NCBI GenBank assembly: GCA_902500995.1
Contig: CABVSR010000012.1
Location: forward strand, 59,861 to 123,860
Source: an uncultured Nitrospira sp.
GTDB taxonomy: Bacteria > Nitrospirota > Nitrospiria > Nitrospirales > Nitrospiraceae
Direction: 5' to 3'
Length of the DNA stretch: 64,000 nucleotides
Made by a program: the position numbers and the translations under genes. The notes beneath the pieces are model-generated. The model ran no database searches and was not told the origin of the DNA. It worked only from the letters and a program-made list of their open reading frames with translations. Shown here piece after piece: positions 54,569 to 63,989 of this stretch (its first letter is position 1; the number at the start of each line of letters is the position of its first letter).

Positions 54569-56539
54569 ATGACGGTTCCGTTCGGCATATCGTTCACGGC
54601 CGCGCCACGGCGTTTGCTGTTGTGTGGTGCCCACCTGATTCTTGCCGCCTTCTCCAATTGGATGGCCTTTCTCCTTCGCTTCGACGAAGTCATCCCTACG
54701 TCGCAGTGGGAACTCTTTGCCGCCATGCTCCCGCTGCTGCTGGCCATCCGGGCGCTGGCCTTCTATCCGTTCCGGCTGTACGACGGTCTCTGGCGATATA
54801 CGAGTTTGTGGGATATCCGAGACCTGGCTCTTAGCATCACGCTCAGTACCCTGGTGTTTGCCGGGGTTGTCCGGTTCGGATTAGGTCTGCGGGCCTATCC
54901 TTCCTCCATATTCGTCATCGATGCGTTGCTGCTGTTCTGCTTCCAAACCGGCTTGCGCGCGATTCCCCGACTGCTGCGGGAGCGTGGATGGATGGGAGCC
55001 GGCCGGAAGCGAGTGCTGATCGTGGGCGCGGGTGATGCCGGCGCCATGATCGTGCGGGAGATGCGCAATAATCCCTCCTACGGCTATCGCCCCATCGGCT
55101 TCATCGACGACAATCCGGCCAAAGTCGGGCACCGCATTCACGGGGTGAAGGTGCTGGGCAATCGAGCGCGTCTGCCGCACATCATTACCGAGACCGGTCC
55201 TGATGTGGTGCTCGTGGCCATGCCCAGCGCCGCGTCCGGCACGATCCGCGCGGTGGTGAAGGCGTTGGAACCCTTCCATCTGCCCATCCAAACCCTGCCG
55301 AACTTGCGCGATCTGCTGCAAGGCCGGGTGGAAGTCAGCCAGATTCGGAATTTGTCCATCGAGGATCTGCTGGACCGCGTTCCGGTCGATCTGGACCCTG
55401 CACCGCTCAGCGCGCTGGTGCGGGGCGCGCGGGTCTTGGTGACCGGCGCTGGGGGGTCGATCGGCTCCGAGTTAAGCCGGCAGGTGGCGCGCTTGTCGCC
55501 GGCGACGCTGGTCTTGCTGGATCGGTATGAGAACGGTTTGTTTGCCGTGGCGAATGAACTGCACGCCGCCGGGCACCAGTTCGTCGCGCCGGTGATCGGC
55601 GACGTGACCGAGGTCGGGCAGATGAACCGGTTGTTCGCGGAATACCGGCCGACGCTGGTGTTCCATGCGGCGGCGCATAAACATGTCCCGCTGATGGAAG
55701 GCAATCCCTGTGAAGCCGTCGTGAATAATGTCGGCGGCACGCGGATTGTGGCGGAAGCGGCGCATCGCCATGAGGTGGCGCGATTCATCCTGATCTCCAC
55801 CGACAAGGCGGTGAATCCGGCGAGCGTGATGGGAGCCAGCAAGGGCGTGGCGGAGCTGCTGGTCCAAAAGCTGGCCCGCTCATCGAAGACGATCTTTGCC
55901 ACCGTGCGGTTCGGCAACGTATTGGGCAGCAACGGCAGCGTGGTGCCGCTGTTCCTGGAACAGATTCAAGCCGGTGGTCCCGTCACGATCACCGATCCGA
56001 ACATGCGCCGGTATTTCATGCTGGTCGCGGAGGCGGTGCATCTGGTGCTTCACGCGGCGCGTTTGGCGGAGGGCGGAGAGTTGTTTGTGCTCGATATGGG
56101 CGAGCAGATCAGCATCGAGGAGATGGCGCGCAATCTGATTCGTCTCTCAGGGTTGGTTCCCGACCGGGACATGGCCCTGACCTACGTGGGATGCCGGCCG
56201 GGAGAAAAACTGGTGGAGGAATTGGTCGCACGCCACGAACGGGTCGAGGCCACTCCCATCTCCAGAGTGCTCTGCATCAGACCGGATCCGGAACGAGAGC
56301 TTCCCCGGCTGTCTCGGTTGGTCGCTCAGCTGGAGGAGGCTGCGGCCGAGGGGAACGTGCCGAAGGTATTCAGCATGCTCGGCGCTATCCTCCCGACCTA
56401 TCGATCGTCCTCACAGGCGGCCGCGCAGTACCAAGGCCGGGAATCCGAAGCGGTCGTTTCGGAGGAGACGGGTTCGTCTGCCGGCGAGACGGAAACGGCC
56501 GTCGGCTCCTTGCCGGCTGCTCCCCACAGGCTGGACTGA
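54569..56539 (+). CDS. Membrane-bound nucleotide-sugar dehydratase/epimerase (CapD/WbpM family)
   Basis: 656 residues, start ATG with GGAG six bases upstream. N-terminal membrane segments (four, about 12-120), a first Rossmann-like domain (RVLIVGAGDAGAMI near residue 149), and a second, catalytic SDR domain with TGAGGSIGSELSRQ near 294, AAAHKHVPLME, and STDKAVNPASVMGASKG. The catalytic Tyr of the SDR triad is Met here, as in WbpM/FlaA1-type enzymes, which are 4,6-dehydratases of UDP-GlcNAc. The DegT aminotransferase nearby would use such a product. The C-terminal 40 residues are acidic and low-complexity. Confidence 0.93.
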   Translation: MTVPFGISFTAAPRRLLLCGAHLILAAFSNWMAFLLRFDEVIPTSQWELFAAMLPLLLAIRALAFYPFRLYDGLWRYTSLWDIRDLALSITLSTLVFAGVVRFGLGLRAYPSSIFVIDALLLFCFQTGLRAIPRLLRERGWMGAGRKRVLIVGAGDAGAMIVREMRNNPSYGYRPIGFIDDNPAKVGHRIHGVKVLGNRARLPHIITETGPDVVLVAMPSAASGTIRAVVKALEPFHLPIQTLPNLRDLLQGRVEVSQIRNLSIEDLLDRVPVDLDPAPLSALVRGARVLVTGAGGSIGSELSRQVARLSPATLVLLDRYENGLFAVANELHAAGHQFVAPVIGDVTEVGQMNRLFAEYRPTLVFHAAAHKHVPLMEGNPCEAVVNNVGGTRIVAEAAHRHEVARFILISTDKAVNPASVMGASKGVAELLVQKLARSSKTIFATVRFGNVLGSNGSVVPLFLEQIQAGGPVTITDPNMRRYFMLVAEAVHLVLHAARLAEGGELFVLDMGEQISIEEMARNLIRLSGLVPDRDMALTYVGCRPGEKLVEELVARHERVEATPISRVLCIRPDPERELPRLSRLVAQLEEAAAEGNVPKVFSMLGAILPTYRSSSQAAAQYQGRESEAVVSEETGSSAGETETAVGSLPAAPHRLD

Positions 56540-56621
56540 TGTGCCGCCGCCCGCTTCCCGGTTCACGATTGGTGTGGCGCCTGCTCCCCGTCGCGCGCCT
56601 CGTGACACGCCGGCCTGCCTG

Positions 56622-58256
56622 GTGAATATCCGTTCCGGATGCTTGCGTATCAGCCTCGGCCTCGCGCTCTGGCTGCTCTTGAGCGGGCCCGCCTTGGCCT
56701 CCAGTAACCTGCCGCTGCACCACTGGGGATATGACGCCATCGAGCGCTTGATTGCCCTGGGCGTGATCGATCGAGCCCTGGTGGGCGCGAAACCGTTCAC
56801 CCGCATGCAGGCGGCGCAGTATGTGGCGCGGGCGATCGAGCGTGTTCGTGCCGACGAGATCGACATCGACGGTCGTGAAGCCATTGCGGAGCCGCTGTTG
56901 GAACGCTTGCTCGCCGAGTTCCGTCCGGAACTCATCCGTCTTGGCACCATCCGCGCCCGCCCAGATGACAAGACCGGTTCACTGCGCTTCGGTGCGCGGG
57001 TCACCTCCGAGGTCGATGCGTCATCGATCGGCGGCGGACAAACCATCCGGTTTCGCGAAAATCGGGGCGGAGAGTATTTCGTCAACGGCGTCCAGAATCA
57101 AACCGACGTACGCGCCTGGGCGGAGTTGAATGAATGGGCGGCCCTGATGGTCCAACCGAAATTCATCAGCAATCGCCATCTTCTCGGCCTGGGCGCGACC
57201 AACAACAGCGACAATTTTTATCTGCGCGAGTTCAGCCTCAAGTTGAGTTATGCCAACGTCGCGCTGGAGGTGGGGCGCGGGACGCAGTGGTGGGGGCCCG
57301 GCTATCACGGATCGTTGCTCCTGACCGATCATGCCTTTCCGATGGACATGATTAAATTGGGCACGGAGCGGCCGTTTCAATTGCCGGGATTCTTGAGCGG
57401 GCTCGGTGACTGGAAGGTCAACGCCTTCCTGGCCCAATTGGAACGCAATCGTGATATTTCCCGCGCCCGGATCTTCGGGTTACGGATCAGTTACTTGCCG
57501 GTTTCGTGGCTGGAGCTCGGACTCACGCGCTTGACGCAGTTCGGCGGGCGCGGCCGTGATCAATCGTTTCCGGAAACGATCGTCGATACCTATCTCCATC
57601 CGGCGAATCAGGGGTTCGATAAGGAAGTGAACGAACAGGGGATGGCCGATTTCCGATTGCGGATCCCGCCGGTTCCTTACCTGATTCCTTTTCCCGCGGG
57701 TCTTCAGCTGTATGGAGAAATCGGCACGGAGGACAAGTGGTCGCAATTGCCGATCCCGAGCCGTGCGGCCTTTTTAGGCGGCATCTATATCCCGCAGGTC
57801 TTTCAAGGCGACACCATGGACCTACGCATCGAATATGCCGACACGGACTACGGACGGCGGCGGCATCCGGAGTTACAAGGGGTGTGGTACAACAACGGCA
57901 CCTATACCAGCGGCATGCGACACCGCGGATTTCCGTTGGGGCACCATATGGGGACCGACGGCATCGACTTTTTTGTGCGCAGCACCCGATATCTCACCGA
58001 GAGATTGCAGCTGGGCGCGAACTTCAACATCCAGGAGCGGGATCGCGGGCGGCCGGTGCATGAAAAAAAGCGGGAGGCGGCCGTTGATCTGACCTGGTGG
58101 TATTCCAAAGACGTGCAAATCATGGGTGGGTACACGTTTCAACGGCTGACCAACCCCGGCCAGGTGGCGGCCATTACGCCATTTGCGGAAACCTTCACGC
58201 CGGGGATTACGGCGAAAAACCATCTCCTCTGGACCGCCGTGAGCGTACAATTTTAG
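56622..58256 (+). CDS. Capsule assembly Wzi-family outer-membrane protein
   Basis: About 544 residues from a GTG at 56622, which gives a normal signal peptide (CLRISLGLALWLLLSGPALA). The frame is open from a GTG at 56541 with a 27-residue proline-rich prefix that does not look like a signal. After the signal comes a small helical region (about 60-125 in the longer frame, YDAIERLIALGVIDRAL) and then a beta-barrel with GRGTQWWGPGYHGSLLLTDHA, matching the Wzi/capsule-assembly family that anchors surface polysaccharide. The last residues VSVQF end in F, as expected for a barrel. It lies between CapD and the SLBB export protein. Confidence 0.82.
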   Translation: MNIRSGCLRISLGLALWLLLSGPALASSNLPLHHWGYDAIERLIALGVIDRALVGAKPFTRMQAAQYVARAIERVRADEIDIDGREAIAEPLLERLLAEFRPELIRLGTIRARPDDKTGSLRFGARVTSEVDASSIGGGQTIRFRENRGGEYFVNGVQNQTDVRAWAELNEWAALMVQPKFISNRHLLGLGATNNSDNFYLREFSLKLSYANVALEVGRGTQWWGPGYHGSLLLTDHAFPMDMIKLGTERPFQLPGFLSGLGDWKVNAFLAQLERNRDISRARIFGLRISYLPVSWLELGLTRLTQFGGRGRDQSFPETIVDTYLHPANQGFDKEVNEQGMADFRLRIPPVPYLIPFPAGLQLYGEIGTEDKWSQLPIPSRAAFLGGIYIPQVFQGDTMDLRIEYADTDYGRRRHPELQGVWYNNGTYTSGMRHRGFPLGHHMGTDGIDFFVRSTRYLTERLQLGANFNIQERDRGRPVHEKKREAAVDLTWWYSKDVQIMGGYTFQRLTNPGQVAAITPFAETFTPGITAKNHLLWTAVSVQF

Positions 58257-58277
58257 CCATCCCGAGTTCGCTCTCGT

Positions 58278-58307
58278 TTGACTGAGCCGATGATTTTGGA
58301 TTAGAAC
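58278..58307 (+). promoter_or_regulatory. Candidate promoter for the SLBB export gene
   Basis: TTGACT at 58278-58283, an 18-base spacer, and TAGAAC at 58302-58307. It is 39 bases upstream of the start codon. Confidence 0.45.
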
Positions 58308-58345
58308 CTACAGTCCTTATCCACAGGCTTGGACTATCTGACTCT

Positions 58346-60964
58346 ATGTGGCGTTCTATCAAAGAGCTGGTGTGCCGCGGCGGTCAGGGACCAGTTTCCT
58401 GCGTATGGATACGTGTGATCGTTTGGCTGTTGGTGGGAAGCATCATCCTGCCGCCCTCCCTGCTGGCGCAGACGTTGCCCAATCCTGCGTTGCCGTCTGC
58501 CCCGTCGGGATTATCCACAAGCCCCTCTATCAGCAATCAAATATCACCCTTTCTCCCCTTCGGAAACTATGGACTGCCGATTCCTCCCGGGCAAGCCATC
58601 GTGACCAATCCGACTGCGACTCAGCCGATTGTTCCCCAGCATGCGCCTTGTCCGGTTCCGACGGCACCGGACCTCTCACCCGAGAATACGGTTCCCAACC
58701 TCAATGACTATTGGCCCATGGCCGCCAACAGTTTGCTCCCTGCGTCAGTGGAGCAACGTATGAAGCAGGAAGAGGAGGAGCGTGATCGGCAACTGGAACG
58801 TCAGCAGGCCGAAAAAGAAAAGCGCGAGTTGGAGCATCAGACTCAGGTTGAGCGTGAAAAGAAAGGGGTCTCGCAATTACAGACGCTGCAGTCGTCCGTG
58901 CCGGGTATAGTTCAGGGTGGCACGCAGCAAGCCATGCAACAAGCCATGCAGAAATTGCAGGTCGAAAAGAAGCCCTTCACGGCCGAATTGCTTCGCCATC
59001 AAGATTTTTCCGTGGAGGAGGCTTTCGCGCAATTTTCTGTGTTGCAGGGAGTGAAGAGCCGATTGAAGCAGTACGGCTATGACTTTTTCGACGCCCATGC
59101 CGGCGGGTTCACCTCCCTCCAGGACGTCCCGGTCGGACCAGACTATGTGATCGGGCCACAGGATTCTCTTGCCGTTCATATTTGGAACGTACCCGATCAC
59201 AATTTCAATCGTAGTTACATTGCTCCGGTGGAGCGGGATGGGATGGTGATCATTCCGCAAGTCGGCGCCATCCCAGTCGGGGGCCAAACCTTCGCTCAAG
59301 CCGAACGAACCATTCACGCTCGGTTGAGCACCCTGTTGAAGCGATTTGAATTGCACGTGTCGATGGCCCGGATCCGAACCATGAAAGTCTATGTGGTGGG
59401 AGAAGTCGCTCGGCCGGGAGCGTATGAGCTCAGCGCCTTGGCTACGGCATCGAATGCGATCTATGCCGCTTGCGGACCCTCTCGCTCGGGATCGTTGCGG
59501 CAAGTTCGCATTATGCGGGAGGGGAAAACAGTCGGGCAGTTGGATCTGTACGAATTCTTGTTGCAGGGCGATCGCAGGCAGGACCACCGGCTGCAAGGCG
59601 GCGATGTGGTGCTAGTTCCGCCGCTGGGTCCGGTGGTGGCGATCGGCGGGTCGGTCAAGCGGCCGGCGATTTACGAACTGAAGCCGGGAGCTCGTCTGAC
59701 GGAACTGCTGACGTTGGCAGGCGGCTTGACGCCTCTCTCGGACCGCCAGCGGTGCCATCTGTTTCGCCAGGATCCCGCCCTGAAAGAGCGCATCATGATC
59801 GATGTCGATCTTGGCCGGGCCTTTGCTTCGCAAGGAGAGGAGAAGAGTCGCCTCGGCGTGGAAGGCGGCGATCCGATCCTGCTCGACGGAGATTACGTGC
59901 GGATTGCGACGTTGCCCACGCAAGTGGTGAATGTGGTAAGCCTGGTGGGGGCGGTCAAAAGTCCCGGTCCCTACGAATACCGTGCCGGCATGCGGGTTAG
60001 GGACATGTTGACGCCGGCACAACTCACCGTCGATGCCTATGCCGACCGGGCCGAAATCATCCGGACCGATCCGCTGACGTATCACACCAAGGTGATTCCC
60101 TTCAGCCCCAAAGCGGTCTTCGAAGGAAGCGAGGCCGACAACCATCAGTTGAACCGGCTCGATCAGGTGGTTGTGGCGAGCCAGCTGCGGCCTCCTGCTC
60201 TGGTGTTGCTGGAGGGTGAGGTGCGGCGCGCCGGCTACTTCACGATCGAAACCGGGGAGCGCTTGAGTTCCGTGTTGAAGCGCGCCGGTGGTTTTACGAG
60301 TAATGCCTTTCCTAACGGCATCATGCTTGTGCGTGAATCGGTCAAGCTCAGGCAACAGACAGAGCTTGATCGTTTTATCGCCTCCGAACGGCAGCGGCTG
60401 ACCGCGCAATCCGCGGGGATTGCCGCTGGAACCGCCGGATTGACCGCCGCCTCCGCCTTCGTCACGGGTGGGACGATCGCGGAGCAGCAGGTGCTGTCGC
60501 TGCGGCTCCAGCAACTGGAGGCCATTGCTTCGCGAGTCGAACTTGGCCGCGTCGTGGTCCGGTTGGATTCTATTGAACGGCTCGAAGGGACGGAGGACGA
60601 TATCATTCTGGAGGCACGTGACCGAGTCACGATTCCGACGCCTCCTCAAACCGTCGGTATTATCGGTTCTGTGAAGAACCCCAGTACCGTCGTGTATCGT
60701 CCGGGATTGGAACTCGATGATTATTTGCGGCAAGCGGGTGGCATTACTGAAGATGCCCACAAGCGTGAAATGTACGTGATGCGAGCGAACGGCACGACGG
60801 ATTCCGCCTATCTCTATGCGAAAGAAATGCGTCCCGGCGACACCATCGTGGTCCCGCAGAAAGTCGAAGCTCGTCCGCCGCAGTTGGCGCTGTGGCAGAC
60901 CGTGGCCAGTATCATCGGCAGCCTCGCGTTGACGGCGGCCGGTATTGCGGTTGTCGGTCGGTAG
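58346..60964 (+). CDS. SLBB-domain polysaccharide export protein (Wza-like)
   Basis: 872 residues. Signal sequence near 22-42 (VIVWLLVGSIILPPSLLAQ). A proline-rich segment and a charged coiled coil (about 138-175, rich in E, R, Q and K) precede the polysaccharide-export domain (GPQDSLAVHIWN near 274) and about five SLBB domains (VYVVGEVARPGAYEL, VAIGGSVKRPAIYEL, VSLVGAVKSPGPYEY, VLLEGEVRRAGYFTI, VGIIGSVKNPSTVVY). The C-terminus ends in a hydrophobic helix, perhaps the outer-membrane channel. It is much longer than E. coli Wza. It should export the polymer made by this locus. Confidence 0.9.
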   Translation: MWRSIKELVCRGGQGPVSCVWIRVIVWLLVGSIILPPSLLAQTLPNPALPSAPSGLSTSPSISNQISPFLPFGNYGLPIPPGQAIVTNPTATQPIVPQHAPCPVPTAPDLSPENTVPNLNDYWPMAANSLLPASVEQRMKQEEEERDRQLERQQAEKEKRELEHQTQVEREKKGVSQLQTLQSSVPGIVQGGTQQAMQQAMQKLQVEKKPFTAELLRHQDFSVEEAFAQFSVLQGVKSRLKQYGYDFFDAHAGGFTSLQDVPVGPDYVIGPQDSLAVHIWNVPDHNFNRSYIAPVERDGMVIIPQVGAIPVGGQTFAQAERTIHARLSTLLKRFELHVSMARIRTMKVYVVGEVARPGAYELSALATASNAIYAACGPSRSGSLRQVRIMREGKTVGQLDLYEFLLQGDRRQDHRLQGGDVVLVPPLGPVVAIGGSVKRPAIYELKPGARLTELLTLAGGLTPLSDRQRCHLFRQDPALKERIMIDVDLGRAFASQGEEKSRLGVEGGDPILLDGDYVRIATLPTQVVNVVSLVGAVKSPGPYEYRAGMRVRDMLTPAQLTVDAYADRAEIIRTDPLTYHTKVIPFSPKAVFEGSEADNHQLNRLDQVVVASQLRPPALVLLEGEVRRAGYFTIETGERLSSVLKRAGGFTSNAFPNGIMLVRESVKLRQQTELDRFIASERQRLTAQSAGIAAGTAGLTAASAFVTGGTIAEQQVLSLRLQQLEAIASRVELGRVVVRLDSIERLEGTEDDIILEARDRVTIPTPPQTVGIIGSVKNPSTVVYRPGLELDDYLRQAGGITEDAHKREMYVMRANGTTDSAYLYAKEMRPGDTIVVPQKVEARPPQLALWQTVASIIGSLALTAAGIAVVGR

Positions 60965-60979
60965 TTGATCGGAGCGCCC

Positions 60980-62203
60980 ATGGATTGGCCTTCTGATAAT
61001 CCCCAGGCCCTTCTCGATCCTCCTCGTCCCCCGGTAGAGAGACCCCTCGATCATTCCGCCACTTTGTTTGACTACTGGGATGTCCTGGTTGAGCGGCGGA
61101 AGATGGTTGCCGGACTTTGTGTTATGGGAATGGCTGTTTCCCTAGGAGTCAGCCTTCTGCTTCCCAAAATCTACGAGTCGACATCTTCTGTCCTGCCGCA
61201 GTTGGAATCGAAAGAGGGCGGAGTATTGACGGCACTATTGAGTTCCCCCGCTGCCGGCGGCATGGCGCAAAACCTGGGTTTGGGTTTGCCGGGTTTGCCG
61301 ACCACACCGACCGACGTCTTTGTCTCGATTCTAAAGTCGCGCCTGATGGCCGACGAAGTGATCAAGAAATTCGATCTGATGGATCGATATCGTGAAAAGA
61401 CGATGGTTGATACCAGAAAAGAACTGGAAGACCATCTTCGGATCACCGTGACGAAGGAGAAGGTGATCAAGATCACGGTGGAGGATGAAGATCCCCAGAT
61501 AGCGGCGGATATCGCGAATTTTTATGTGTCGAATCTTGATCGGTTGAACCGCACGGTGACAGTCAGCAAAGCCGGTCAAAATCGTGTCTTTCTTGAGCGG
61601 CGGCTCCATGAAACGATGGACAGTATGGCCAAGGCCGAGGAGTCGTTGCGGGATTTCCAGGCTAAAAATAAGACCGTGGCCGTTGAGGCCCAGGCCAAGG
61701 TCATGATCGAAGCCGCAGCCATCATTCAAGGGCAGATTACGGCACAGGAAGTCCAACTCCAAGTGATGGGAGGATATTTGTCGCCCGATAATCCTGATCT
61801 GGCCCGCGTTCGCTCGAACGTCGAAGAACTCAAAAAACAACTGGCCACCATGGGTTCAGGGAAGGATGCCAGGGGCCTGATATCGGGAGAGCGGCTTCAT
61901 CCGGCCATGGTGGCCGTACCTGATTTGGCGCTACAGTTCGGCCGGCTCTTCCGGCAGGTGAAGGTTCAGGAGACCATTTTCACCTTGTTGACGTCGCAGC
62001 ATGAACAGGCAAAGATTGCCGAGGCGCGGGATACTCCGACCGTGCAAGTGTTGGATCCCGCCGTACCGGCCGATAAACGGACTCGCCCACGAATCCTGCT
62101 CAACACGGCAGTGGCGGGGGTGCTCACACTTCTGGTAGGCATATTCGTTGCCTTCTTTCTCGACTATCGTGCCCGAGTTCGACAAATGTCGACGCCTACG
62201 TGA
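60980..62203 (+). CDS. Polysaccharide chain-length determinant (Wzz/GNVR family)
   Basis: 407 residues from the ATG at 60980, with GGAG five bases upstream; a TTG five codons earlier is the alternative. Two membrane helices (about 40-60 and 373-393) flank a periplasmic region with a long coiled coil, as in Wzz/PCP proteins; PxxPTDVFVSILKSR near 110 and the terminal VLDPAVPADKRTRPRI segment are typical. No tyrosine-kinase domain or separate BY-kinase gene is present here. It follows the SLBB gene by 15 bases and probably sets polymer length. Confidence 0.9.
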   Translation: MDWPSDNPQALLDPPRPPVERPLDHSATLFDYWDVLVERRKMVAGLCVMGMAVSLGVSLLLPKIYESTSSVLPQLESKEGGVLTALLSSPAAGGMAQNLGLGLPGLPTTPTDVFVSILKSRLMADEVIKKFDLMDRYREKTMVDTRKELEDHLRITVTKEKVIKITVEDEDPQIAADIANFYVSNLDRLNRTVTVSKAGQNRVFLERRLHETMDSMAKAEESLRDFQAKNKTVAVEAQAKVMIEAAAIIQGQITAQEVQLQVMGGYLSPDNPDLARVRSNVEELKKQLATMGSGKDARGLISGERLHPAMVAVPDLALQFGRLFRQVKVQETIFTLLTSQHEQAKIAEARDTPTVQVLDPAVPADKRTRPRILLNTAVAGVLTLLVGIFVAFFLDYRARVRQMSTPT

Positions 62204-62205
62204 AA

Positions 62206-62235
62206 TTGACGATTTTTCAATCGCAATGGTAGAAT
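62206..62235 (+). promoter_or_regulatory. Promoter for hpnH
   Basis: TTGACG at 62206-62211, an 18-base spacer, and TAGAAT at 62230-62235. Predicted start near 62242, about 70 bases upstream of the hpnH start. Confidence 0.5.
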
Positions 62236-62312
62236 CCGCGCGATTCCTCTGCTAGAAGGCCGGAAGTCTCAGTCGGACCTCACATTCACATTTACCAGAA
62301 TAGGAGAGCGGG

Positions 62313-63329
62313 ATGGCTGTTCCAGTCTCCCAGATGTATACAGTGACGAAGTACGTGTTGACCCAGAAACTTCGGGGGGTCAAACGGTATCCGCTCGTGC
62401 TGATGCTCGAGCCGTTGTTTCGCTGCAATCTCGCCTGCGCGGGGTGCGGGAAGATTCAATATCCGGATCATGTGCTGGATAAGCGGTTGGCCCCGGCGCA
62501 ATGCTGGGCCGCCGCCGATGAGTGCGCGGCGCCGATCATCAGCATTCCCGGCGGTGAACCGCTGATACATCCTGAAATGCCGGAGATCGTGCGCGGGCTC
62601 GTGGAACGGAAAAAATATGTCTATCTCTGCACGAATGCCATTTTGATGGAGCGGAAACTCGATGAGTATCCGGCGTCAAAGTTCCTGACGTTTAGCGTCC
62701 ATATGGATGGCTTGCGGGATGAGCACGATCTGGCGGTCTGCCGCGATGGCGTCTATGACGTGGCGGTGAAAGCCATCAAGGCGGCGCTGAAGCGGGGCCA
62801 TCGCGTCACGACGAACACGACCTTGTTCGACGACGCCAACCCGGAACGCGTGCGGAAATTTTTTGATGAAATGATGGGGCTGGGCGTTGAAGGCATGATG
62901 ATCTCGCCCGGCTATAGCTATCAAAAGGCTCCCGACCAGCAGCATTTTTTGAAGCGGAGCCGGACCACCGAACTGTTTTCAAAAATCCTCAGCAACCGGA
63001 AGCGCGGATGGCAGTTCAATCAGTCGCCGCTGTTTTTGGAGTTCCTCATGGGCAAGCGCCAGTACCAGTGTACGCCTTGGGGAAACCCCACGTATAACGT
63101 GTTCGGGTGGCAGCGCCCCTGTTATTTGTTGCAGGAAGGCTATGCCTCAAGCTTTCGCGAGCTCATGGACAAGACCGATTGGGACTCGTACGGCACCGGG
63201 CGCAATGAAAAATGCGCGGACTGTATGGTGCATTGCGGGTATGAAGCATCGGCGGTAGAGGACACCTTCGGGTCGCTGTCCGGGTTTACGAAGACGGTCA
63301 AGATTACCCTCCTGCCGAATGCCAGGTAG
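62313..63329 (+). CDS. hpnH: Adenosyl-hopene transferase HpnH (radical SAM)
   Basis: 338 residues, the normal HpnH length. The radical SAM cluster motif CNLACAGC gives C38, C42 and C45; the MAVPVSQMYTVTKYVL opening, SIPGGEPLIH and the C-terminal CADCMVHCGYEASAV block are characteristic. HpnH adds 5'-deoxyadenosine to hopene, making adenosylhopane for HpnG, which is encoded 36 kb away beside shc. GAGAGCGGG precedes the ATG. It is downstream of the polysaccharide locus and has its own promoter. Confidence 0.95.
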   Translation: MAVPVSQMYTVTKYVLTQKLRGVKRYPLVLMLEPLFRCNLACAGCGKIQYPDHVLDKRLAPAQCWAAADECAAPIISIPGGEPLIHPEMPEIVRGLVERKKYVYLCTNAILMERKLDEYPASKFLTFSVHMDGLRDEHDLAVCRDGVYDVAVKAIKAALKRGHRVTTNTTLFDDANPERVRKFFDEMMGLGVEGMMISPGYSYQKAPDQQHFLKRSRTTELFSKILSNRKRGWQFNQSPLFLEFLMGKRQYQCTPWGNPTYNVFGWQRPCYLLQEGYASSFRELMDKTDWDSYGTGRNEKCADCMVHCGYEASAVEDTFGSLSGFTKTVKITLLPNAR

Positions 63330-63424
63330 CAGGCATCAGTCGGTATGGTGGTCTCCTTGGTGAGGCGTTCGGTCGCGGGCCGGCCGAATGCTTCACCATC
63401 ACCCTGTTGCAAGATGAGAACATT

Positions 63425-63814
63425 ATGACTGACGCGAAGTATCACGCGCCGGAGACCGGCAGTCTTGAAGGCCGGGTGTTTCGGCCGGCATCCCTGACGG
63501 AACTCAGCGAGGCGATCGAGCTGGCGTTTGATTACCGGGGAGATGTCACCGTGGAGCTCAAATCCGGAGGCCAGGTCACCGGCTATCTCTTCAACCGGAC
63601 AGCCACGGGCGATCAGCCGACGATCGAGTTGTTTCCCTCCGCCAGCAGCGGCACCCTGACGATCCCCTATTCCGAGGTCATGACGATTGCCTTCACCGGA
63701 GAAGACACGGCCACAGGGAAATCCTGGGAGGCCTGGATCACCAAGAAGGAATCGGAACGGCGGAAGGACATCGATCGGGCCGCCGCGGACGCCAAATCGC
63801 GTGGCCATCTCTGA
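63425..63814 (+). CDS. Small conserved-looking protein next to hpnH, function unknown
   Basis: 129 residues from the ATG at 63425 (a TTG at 63407 is an alternative). No signal peptide or membrane helix. The middle, VELKSGGQVTGYLFNRT and PYSEVMTIAFTGEDTATG, reads as a compact beta fold resembling an SH3/Sm-like barrel. The C-terminal 35 residues are a charged helix (SERRKDIDRAAADAK). It begins 95 bases after hpnH and is co-directional, so a shared transcript is plausible. I do not recognise the family. Confidence 0.6.
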   Translation: MTDAKYHAPETGSLEGRVFRPASLTELSEAIELAFDYRGDVTVELKSGGQVTGYLFNRTATGDQPTIELFPSASSGTLTIPYSEVMTIAFTGEDTATGKSWEAWITKKESERRKDIDRAAADAKSRGHL

Positions 63815-63960
63815 GCGCTTCGCCGCGTTGACTCGCTGATTTCCCGCGGCATCGTCTTCGCGCGCGCTTCCTCGCGGGCCGCTGCAAATTTCTCCTCTCG
63901 CGCGCCACGTTTCCGAGGCGCCGTTCATCAGTGATCCCGCCGTTTGACTCCATCCATTTG

Positions 63961-63989
63961 TTGACAAAGAGGGGGGGCTATGCTAGAAG
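63961..63989 (+). promoter_or_regulatory. Promoter-like site at the right edge
   Basis: Perfect TTGACA at 63961-63966, a 17-base spacer including seven G residues, and TAGAAG at 63984-63989. It probably serves a gene beginning beyond the window. The bases from 63815 to here hold no evident gene. Confidence 0.4.

Noticed and set aside
59612..61054. 480-codon antisense open frame across the SLBB gene
   Set aside because: Shadow of a clearly coding gene; no ribosome site or protein-like composition.
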